Shown here: piece by piece, positions 1 to 5,170 of the stretch
Position numbering within the stretch: position 1 is the first letter of the stretch
Layout: each line of letters begins with the position of its first letter
NCBI GenBank assembly: GCA_002431845.1
Contig: DJEH01000147.1
Location: 20,262-28,354 of the forward strand
Origin: Prevotellaceae bacterium UBA5903
Lineage (GTDB): Bacteria; Bacteroidota; Bacteroidia; Bacteroidales; Bacteroidaceae
Direction of reading: 5' to 3'
DNA length: 8,093 bases
Position numbers and translations under genes: made by a program
The notes under the pieces: model-generated
The model's input: only the letters and a program-made list of their open reading frames with translations
Database searches by the model: none
What the model was told of the DNA's origin: nothing

Positions 1-3
1 GCC

Positions 4-30
4 TATCTTATGCAAAGATATATTTTTTTA
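4..30 (+). terminator. Possible weak intrinsic terminator for a plus-strand gene left of the window
   Basis: A 6-bp stem (TATCTT at 4-9, AAGATA at 15-20, loop ATGCA) is followed at 23-29 by seven T residues on the plus strand. This is the shape of a rho-independent terminator for a gene convergent with uridine kinase, lying off the left edge. The stem is AT-rich with one G:C pair, so it would be weak. No upstream gene is visible to confirm it. Confidence 0.25.
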
Positions 31-50
31 TTGGTTTTAAGGTTTTTATC

Positions 51-68
51 AAGAGGTAAAATCCTCTT
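51..68. repeat. Small inverted repeat just downstream of uridine kinase
   Basis: AAGAGG (51-56) and CCTCTT (63-68) form a perfect 6-bp stem with a TAAAAT loop, 17 bp past the uridine kinase stop codon. The position suits a 3'-end hairpin of the minus-strand transcript. The minus strand after the stem reads GATAAAAACC and has no U tract, so it may protect the 3' end or be incidental rather than being a classical terminator. Confidence 0.35.
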
Positions 69-84
69 ACACATCCTCTACAAC

Positions 85-699
85 CTATCTTTTTATTAGA
101 GCCGATAAAATGTACATCTGCATCATAGATACGGCACGTGCATTCTCGCCACCATTGGGTATAATGATGTCGGCATACTGCTTAGTTGGTTCAATAAATT
201 CATCGTGCATAGGTTTAAGCACATTACGATATTTATCAATAAGCATTTCGAGCGGATGTCCACGTTCGGCAATATCGCGCTCAATCACGCGCAACAAGCG
301 TTCGTCTGGCTCGGCATCTACAAAGATTTTTAAGTCCATGAGGTCGCGCAAGCTCTTGTCGTAAAGAGCCATAATACCCTCTACTATTATCACCTCGTGA
401 GGCTCAACATGCACCGTTTCCTTTTGGCGTGTACATGTAAGATAAGAGTAAGTAGGCTGTTCTATGGCACGACCATGTCGGAGTTCATCTATCTGATGAG
501 AGAGCAAAGGCCATTCAAAAGCATCGGGGTGGTCGAAGTTGGTTTTTTTACGCAATTCTTCGGGCACATCCCATTGCGACTTGTAGTAAGAGTCTTGCGG
601 AATTACCGCCACCATATCGGCAGGCAGTGTGTTTACTATTTTATTAACAACTGTAGTTTTGCCAGAGCCTGTTCCTCCAGCTATACCAATGATTAGCAT
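85..699 (-). CDS. udk: Uridine kinase (uridine/cytidine salvage)
   Basis: Cytoplasmic pyrimidine-salvage kinase that phosphorylates uridine or cytidine to UMP or CMP using ATP or GTP. The 204-residue protein is close to the usual length of bacterial Udk. A P-loop GGTGSGKTT lies at residues 8-16. It is followed by QDSYY (35-39, containing the conserved Asp36), the nucleoside-binding NFDHPDAF (54-61), the P-T-Y-S-Y stretch (82-86), VEGI (106-109) and the lid-type segment RDIAERG (141-147). This order is characteristic of the Udk/PRK family of P-loop kinases. The ATG at 697-699 places the P-loop at the very N-terminus, as expected, and no Shine-Dalgarno motif precedes it. The start is 45 bp after the murF–alr stop codon with no obvious terminator between, so read-through from that gene is likely. 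No missing residue or frameshift is seen. Confidence 0.96.
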   Translation of the reverse strand: MLIIGIAGGTGSGKTTVVNKIVNTLPADMVAVIPQDSYYKSQWDVPEELRKKTNFDHPDAFEWPLLSHQIDELRHGRAIEQPTYSYLTCTRQKETVHVEPHEVIIVEGIMALYDKSLRDLMDLKIFVDAEPDERLLRVIERDIAERGHPLEMLIDKYRNVLKPMHDEFIEPTKQYADIIIPNGGENARAVSMMQMYILSALIKR

Positions 700-744
700 T
701 TCGTAAGAGATGTAAAAGAGTGAATGGTTAGATTAAATGAATGG

Positions 745-3222
745 CTACATAAAGTACACCCTCTTGACACGATTGCTCACCGATGTCAATATTTCATAAG
801 GAATGGTGTCGAGTTTGTCAGACAGCACCGTTACAGGCAAATTATCGCCAAATATCTCCACTACATCTCCTTCTTCACAAGCGATATCTGTAACATCTAT
901 CATGCATACATCCATGCATATATTGCCGATATATGGTGCTTTCTGACCATTTACCAAACAATAGCCATTGCGGTTGCCAAGGTGACGATTTAAGCCATCG
1001 GCATAACCTATAGGTATGGCTGCTATTCTTGAATCGCGGTCTACATACGAGCGACGAGAGTAGCCTATACTATCACCTTTTGGCACATTGCGTATTTGCA
1101 ATATAGTGGTTCTGAGCGACGTAACATTGTTTAGTCGGCGATTATCTATTGGGTCGATGCCATACAAGCCAAGGCCTAAGCGCACCATGTCAAGGTGGCG
1201 TTCGGGAAATCGCTCAATGCCTGCACTATTGCATATATGGCGCAATATTTTGTGCGAAAATGCCGCTTGCAGTTGTGACGAGCCCTTTAAGAATAAGTCG
1301 TACTGATGGGCAGAGAACTCATCAAAGTCGGGCGAGTCAGAACCTACAAAATGCGAGAATACCGAACGAGGAATAACCGCATTTTGCTGCTTCAATATTT
1401 CTACAACCTTAGGCACATCGGTCAGTGGATTAAAGCCCAAACGATGCATACCCGTGTCGAGCTTAACGTGTATAGGAAAATCTTGTATACCTTGTTTTTC
1501 GGCTGCATGAATTAAAGCCTTGAGCAACTTAAAGTTATAAACCTCTGGTTCAAGGTCGTATTGGAACAAGGTGTCGAAAGCCGTCATTTCTGGGTTCATC
1601 ACAATGATACCTGTGGTAATGCCAGCACGACGCAAGTCGGCTCCCTCGTCAGCCACAGCTACTGCCAAATAGTCTACGCCACGGTCTTGTAACGTCTTAG
1701 CAATCTCTACCGACCCTGCGCCGTATGCCGAAGCCTTTACCATGCAAGTAATTTTGGTTTCGGGCTTCATAAACGAGCGATAGTAGTTGAGGTTTTCAAC
1801 AATAGCTCCCAAGTTCACGTCGAGTGTGGTTTCGTGAACACGCAGCGACAAAGCAGCCGTTATCTGTTCAAAACCAAACTTGCGCGACCCCTTTATAAGC
1901 ACCACTTCGTTGCTTATGGTGTCGAGCAATCCGCTCTCTATCAACGCTTCGCTATTGGCAAAGAATGTTTTCTTTACAGTAAATAGCGAATGGGCTGCCG
2001 ATATTTCTGGTCCCACTCCAATCAAGCGGTCTATGCCACGATGACTCACCATGTCTGCCACTTGTTTGTAGAGTTCAGTGGCCTCGAGTCCCGTTTGCAG
2101 TATGTCTGATAAGATGAGCGTTTTAGGTTTATTGCCTAACTCTGGACGACGGTTCATAAAGTCGAGTGCAATGTCGAGCGAAGCCACATCAGAGTTGTAG
2201 GTATCGTTAATCAGCGTGCAGCCTCTCACACCTTGTATCACCTCAAGGCGCATGGCCACAGGTTCGAGTTGCGCCATACGTTGCTTTATCTCGGCTGCTG
2301 GGATGTGCATATATAGGCATACAGCCAAGCAATGAATGCAGTTCTGCACCGAAGCTTCATCGGTAAAAGGTATGGTCATATCGTTTTCATAGCCCAAATA
2401 GTGGTAAACGATATGCGTACCCTTATTCTCTTTATCGCCCTTTTCCACCTTGCTCACATAGAGTGGTGCATCGGGGTTATGGCGCGACCATGCTATGGTA
2501 TCGCCCGTATAGAGCGAAGCACTCATACACTCGCTGATAATCTCGTCATCGGCACAATATATCACCACATCGGCATCCTTAAAGAGCGAAATCTTTTCTA
2601 AGCACTTCTCTTGAATGGTTGCAAAGTTCTCTTGGTGCGCAGGGCCTATATTAGTCATTAGGCCGATGGTGGGCTGTATGATGTCTTTAAGTGCTTGCAT
2701 CTCGCCAGGTTGCGATATGCCCGCCTCAAATATGCCCACTTGCGAGTGATCGTTGAGTAGGCACACACTGAGCGGTACACCTACTTGCGAATTATACGAC
2801 TTGGGCGAACGAGTAACGTTCATTGAAGGCGAAAGCAATTGGTAGAGCCACTCTTTCACCACAGTTTTACCATTCGACCCTGTCACTCCTATCACAGGTA
2901 TGCTATATTCCTCACGGTGTCTCTCAGCTAAGCGTTGCAATGCTTTAAGCGGACTCACCACGAGCAAGAAGTTTGCCTCAGGATAAAGTGTTTCGCCATT
3001 ATCAGGCACATTGCCCACAACAAAGTTGCGTACACCGCGTCTGTATAGTTCGGGTATATAGTTGTGTCCATCGCCCATTTTTGTACGGATGGCAAAGAAC
3101 AACGTTGTTTCAGGAAAGGCCAACGACCTGCTATCGGTCAATAACCAATCAATGCTCGCTTCGGTATTACCAAAGCGGCGTGCGCCTATCAAGGCTGTGA
3201 TGTTATCTATGGTGTAGTGCAT
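745..3222 (-). CDS. murF-alr: Bifunctional UDP-MurNAc-tripeptide:D-Ala-D-Ala ligase / alanine racemase fusion
   Basis: One 825-residue protein joins two cytoplasmic peptidoglycan-precursor activities. The MurF half (about residues 1-458) ligates D-Ala-D-Ala to UDP-MurNAc-tripeptide with ATP. It shows the Mur-ligase P-loop GVTGSNGKT (112-120), EAGIS (166-170), NIGPAHQ (191-197), MRLE (324-327) and NDTYNSD (339-345). The Alr half (about 462-825) is a fold-type III PLP racemase. Its VKASAYGAG carries the PLP-binding Lys496, and KLDTGMHR (587-594) matches the carbamylated Lys and neighbouring Arg of known Alr enzymes. R681 in VRLGLGLYG should contact the PLP pyridine nitrogen, Tyr721 in IGYSRRSY is the second catalytic base, and ICMD lies at 768-771. 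All key residues are present in both halves, so both are predicted active. The fusion is known in Bacteroidota. The ATG at 3220-3222 begins just before the first conserved MurF segment. There is no Shine-Dalgarno motif, and a probable promoter lies about 85 bp upstream. Confidence 0.96.
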   Translation of the reverse strand: MHYTIDNITALIGARRFGNTEASIDWLLTDSRSLAFPETTLFFAIRTKMGDGHNYIPELYRRGVRNFVVGNVPDNGETLYPEANFLLVVSPLKALQRLAERHREEYSIPVIGVTGSNGKTVVKEWLYQLLSPSMNVTRSPKSYNSQVGVPLSVCLLNDHSQVGIFEAGISQPGEMQALKDIIQPTIGLMTNIGPAHQENFATIQEKCLEKISLFKDADVVIYCADDEIISECMSASLYTGDTIAWSRHNPDAPLYVSKVEKGDKENKGTHIVYHYLGYENDMTIPFTDEASVQNCIHCLAVCLYMHIPAAEIKQRMAQLEPVAMRLEVIQGVRGCTLINDTYNSDVASLDIALDFMNRRPELGNKPKTLILSDILQTGLEATELYKQVADMVSHRGIDRLIGVGPEISAAHSLFTVKKTFFANSEALIESGLLDTISNEVVLIKGSRKFGFEQITAALSLRVHETTLDVNLGAIVENLNYYRSFMKPETKITCMVKASAYGAGSVEIAKTLQDRGVDYLAVAVADEGADLRRAGITTGIIVMNPEMTAFDTLFQYDLEPEVYNFKLLKALIHAAEKQGIQDFPIHVKLDTGMHRLGFNPLTDVPKVVEILKQQNAVIPRSVFSHFVGSDSPDFDEFSAHQYDLFLKGSSQLQAAFSHKILRHICNSAGIERFPERHLDMVRLGLGLYGIDPIDNRRLNNVTSLRTTILQIRNVPKGDSIGYSRRSYVDRDSRIAAIPIGYADGLNRHLGNRNGYCLVNGQKAPYIGNICMDVCMIDVTDIACEEGDVVEIFGDNLPVTVLSDKLDTIPYEILTSVSNRVKRVYFM

Positions 3223-3240
3223 ACTATATATATTTCTGAC

Positions 3241-3256
3241 TACAATTGTAATTGTA
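3241..3256. promoter_or_regulatory. Perfect 7+7 bp dyad in the murF–alr leader, possible operator
   Basis: The bases TACAATT (3241-3247), GT, then AATTGTA (3250-3256) form a perfect 16-bp dyad ending 18 bp before the murF–alr start codon. It contains a shorter perfect palindrome, TACAATTGTA, at 3241-3250. With a 2-nt centre it cannot fold well as RNA, so a DNA site for a dimeric regulator is more plausible. It lies downstream of the proposed promoter, where a bound protein would act as a roadblock. The sequence is AT-rich, so a chance origin is possible. Confidence 0.35.
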
Positions 3257-3307
3257 TCTAAAATACGTTTTTTTATTGTTTAAGCAGAGAATGCTCTTAC
3301 GCTATTG

Positions 3308-3339
3308 CAAAGTTAGCAGTTGCAATGTTTTTATACAAG
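3308..3339 (-). promoter_or_regulatory. Probable Bacteroidota-type promoter of murF–alr
   Basis: On the minus strand a TAACTTTG box (plus coordinates 3308-3315) matches the Bacteroidota -7 consensus TAnnTTTG exactly. Twenty bases upstream is CTTG (3336-3339), three of four matches to the -33 TTTG element. Transcription would start near 3300, giving a leader of about 80 nt that includes the dyad at 3241-3256. A second partial match, TAACTTTA, lies further upstream near 3352. This suggests that murF–alr and udk have their own promoter, separate from that of the GSCFA gene. Confidence 0.5.
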
Positions 3340-3369
3340 TGCAAAGGGCGTAAAGTTACAGCGTAATTG

Positions 3370-4347
3370 TTAAAAAGGCATGTTCCATTTCTTTTCAAAA
3401 GCAAGTTTTTTCTCTTCTCTGTGTTCAACAAAGCGTTTGTATTCTTCGCCTTCGGGATGTAGTGGCCTATGGTTAAAGGCTCTAATTATAGCCGCCCGTT
3501 CCTTGGCATACTCATGCATTTTAGGGCTGAATGCCCATTGGCTAAAGCGTTCCCACACATAGCTTACTGCCTGTTCTGAGGGGTGCAACATATCTTCGGC
3601 ATAAAAGCGATAATCGCGCAGTTCGTCGTTTATTATCTCGTATGCCGGAAAGTAAGTTACGTTGCTAAATAGCTTTTCTAATTGCTCAATAAGCAAGAGC
3701 AAGCGAGCTTTGCTCAGTGCGTTTTCGTGCATGCCATATTTGGCATAGCGGTATGGACTTAGCGTAAATACCACCTTTGCCGTTGGGTGCAGTTTTTGCA
3801 AATTGCCAAGCACTTCTGCCCATTCATTGAACATTGTTTGCCCATCAGCCACTTGCTCGTTAAACATGCGACTTGGTTGCTTGTGACAGTTTGCCACGAT
3901 ACGCATCTGTTGATGATCGGTGTTCAAACAATACACGTGGTCGGTGCTAAAGGTAATAAGCAGCAAGTTTGTTTTGTCAAACACTGCCTTAGCCTTATGC
4001 CATTCCTTGCTGAGGGCATCCTCCAGTTCGGCCTTTGTTGGGGCTGAAAATGAGGTGGCATAGTCCCAATGTCGGTATGTGTTGTCGTTGGCGCTAAAAT
4101 AGCCGTTAGAGTCAATAGCTTCGGCGGGGTCAGCACTCATTAGCGAACGCACAACTTTAAGTATGCTCATTGGGTTATAGAGGGTTCCGTGCGGATTGAG
4201 GCACACATTATTTTGGGGTAGCACTTGTTGCAAGCGTTGGCCTATGTGGTCGGCAAAACACGAGCCTATAAGCATTACGCACGTGTGGGGGGTGAGTTCT
4301 ATATTGCCGTTATTGGAGGGAAGGTCTACGATGGTTCTAAAATCCAT
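3370..4347 (-). CDS. GSCFA-domain protein (SGNH-hydrolase-like), substrate unknown
   Basis: 325 residues. The name-giving GSCFA motif is at residues 28-32 (LIGSCFADHIG). It is followed by the conserved NPHGTLYNP (51-59), HWDYATSF (93-100), ITFSTDHVY (131-139), FTLSPYR (194-200) and a C-terminal DMLHPS (252-257). The family is named for this motif and belongs to the GDSL/SGNH-like group. In that group Ser29 would be the nucleophile, and Asp252 with His255 would complete the catalytic site, so an esterase or acyl-transfer role is plausible but not shown. No signal peptide or membrane segment is visible, so it is probably cytoplasmic. The C-terminus is rich in charged residues. It lies 147 bp upstream of murF–alr on the same strand, an arrangement I recall from other Bacteroidales, which hints at an envelope-related role. 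The start ATG at 4345-4347 fits the family N-terminus. Confidence 0.88.
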   Translation of the reverse strand: MDFRTIVDLPSNNGNIELTPHTCVMLIGSCFADHIGQRLQQVLPQNNVCLNPHGTLYNPMSILKVVRSLMSADPAEAIDSNGYFSANDNTYRHWDYATSFSAPTKAELEDALSKEWHKAKAVFDKTNLLLITFSTDHVYCLNTDHQQMRIVANCHKQPSRMFNEQVADGQTMFNEWAEVLGNLQKLHPTAKVVFTLSPYRYAKYGMHENALSKARLLLLIEQLEKLFSNVTYFPAYEIINDELRDYRFYAEDMLHPSEQAVSYVWERFSQWAFSPKMHEYAKERAAIIRAFNHRPLHPEGEEYKRFVEHREEKKLAFEKKWNMPF

Positions 4348-4413
4348 AGTTATATTGATATGCAGGTGGGAGGAGTTTTTTTTATGTTTATCGTTGCAAT
4401 TCCTGCTTATTCA

Positions 4414-4421
4414 CAAAAGTA
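4414..4421 (-). promoter_or_regulatory. Candidate -7 box of the GSCFA gene promoter
   Basis: The minus strand reads TACTTTTG here, an exact fit to the Bacteroidota -7 consensus TAnnTTTG. It is 66 bp upstream of the GSCFA start codon, which predicts a leader of about 60 nt. No good TTTG -33 element sits at the expected distance; the nearest TTG is about 13 bp away. The call rests on the -7 box and position only. Confidence 0.35.
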
Positions 4422-4465
4422 CGTTTTTTTGTGGCAAGTGATGTAATCTTTCTGCATAATATTTC

Positions 4466-4473
4466 TAACTTTG
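4466..4473 (+). promoter_or_regulatory. Candidate -7 box for the yfcE–nrdJ transcript
   Basis: TAACTTTG on the plus strand fits TAnnTTTG exactly and is the same octamer as the box proposed for murF–alr. Transcription would start near 4480 and leave a leader of roughly 110 nt before the yfcE-like gene. No convincing -33 TTTG is found at about 20 bp upstream; the TTTG at 4428-4431 is too far away. This box and the minus-strand one at 4414-4421 would form a back-to-back divergent promoter pair. Confidence 0.4.
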
Positions 4474-4479
4474 CGCCAT

Positions 4480-4592
4480 GAGCAAGGGCTACGGGGTTGC
4501 TGCAAGCCCCCCAATTAGGCAATAGTTTAGTATCGCCTAACCACACCTTACTCATTCATTATTAAACAATATCATTACTTTTTTCATCCTAT
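4480..4592 (+). other. Structured 5' leader upstream of the yfcE-like gene
   Basis: This non-coding stretch holds two hairpins. The first pairs GGGGTT (4493-4498) with AA-G-CCCC (4504-4510), with one bulged G and a GCTGC loop. It competes with GCAA (4482-4485) pairing to TTGC (4497-4500) and with GGGCT (4486-4490) pairing to AGCCC (4505-4509). The second pairs TTAGGC (4515-4520) with GCCTAA (4535-4540), extended by ATA/TAT across an A·C mismatch. No U tract follows either hairpin. No B12-box-like conserved segment is visible, so I do not call a cobalamin riboswitch. It could be a regulatory leader or a small interspersed repeat. Confidence 0.35.
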
Positions 4593-5144
4593 ATGTCACG
4601 CATTCTATTTCTGTCAGACATACATGGCTCTTTGCCAGCCTTAGATGCGGTGCTCAGTTATTATGATGCCCACCATTACGACCTACTCGTGCTTTTGGGC
4701 GACATTCTCAACTATGGACCACGCAACGGATTATGCCCCGGTCTCAACCCCCAAGCCATTGCAGAAAAGCTCAATGAGCGAGCTGCTAACATTGTGGCTG
4801 TTCGTGGCAATTGCGACTCTGAGGTAGACCAAATGTTGCTCAACTTTCCTATTCAAAGCACCTATTCGTTGCTCATTGACGAGGGCATACGCTTTTTCAT
4901 CACCCACGGCCACGTGTATAATGAAAAGAATATGCCGCAAGCCCCAGGCTGCAATGTGTTTGTATATGGCCACACACATTTGCAAAAACTTGAGGCTGCT
5001 ACTGCCGTAAGTCCTGTCATACTCAATACGGGGTCGCCCACATTTCCCAAGGGAGGCAATCCACCCACATTTGCCACATTCTGCGATGGCACTTTGGCCA
5101 TCCGCACATTGGATGGCGAGGCTATTAAAAGCTTGAAAATATAA
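4593..5144 (+). CDS. yfcE: YfcE-type metallophosphoesterase (calcineurin-like phosphodiesterase)
   Basis: 183 residues, matching the length of the YfcE family of bacterial phosphodiesterases. The metal-site motifs appear in order: SDIHG (residues 8-12; Asp9, His11), GDILNYGPRN (36-45; Asp37), RGNCD (71-75; Asn73), ITHGH (103-107; His105) and YGHTHL (125-130; His127, His129). This is the complete set for a dinuclear metal centre. LNTGSPTFPK (about 144-153) is also typical of the family. Known homologues hydrolyse model phosphodiesters in vitro, but a physiological substrate is not established, so the symbol reflects homology only. No signal peptide is seen, so it is probably cytoplasmic. It is the first gene of the rightward block and ends 26 bp before nrdJ, which implies co-transcription. 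Confidence 0.93.
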   Translation: MSRILFLSDIHGSLPALDAVLSYYDAHHYDLLVLLGDILNYGPRNGLCPGLNPQAIAEKLNERAANIVAVRGNCDSEVDQMLLNFPIQSTYSLLIDEGIRFFITHGHVYNEKNMPQAPGCNVFVYGHTHLQKLEAATAVSPVILNTGSPTFPKGGNPPTFATFCDGTLAIRTLDGEAIKSLKI

Positions 5145-5170
5145 ACGTTTTACAACCTACAAACGCATAG

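Noticed and set aside
51..68. Classical terminator for uridine kinase
   Set aside because: The stem is clean, but the minus strand after it is A-rich rather than T-rich.
4480..4592. Cobalamin riboswitch upstream of a B12-dependent enzyme
   Set aside because: The context made it worth looking for, but no B12-box-like conserved segment or multi-stem core is visible, and the 113-nt leader is short for this class.
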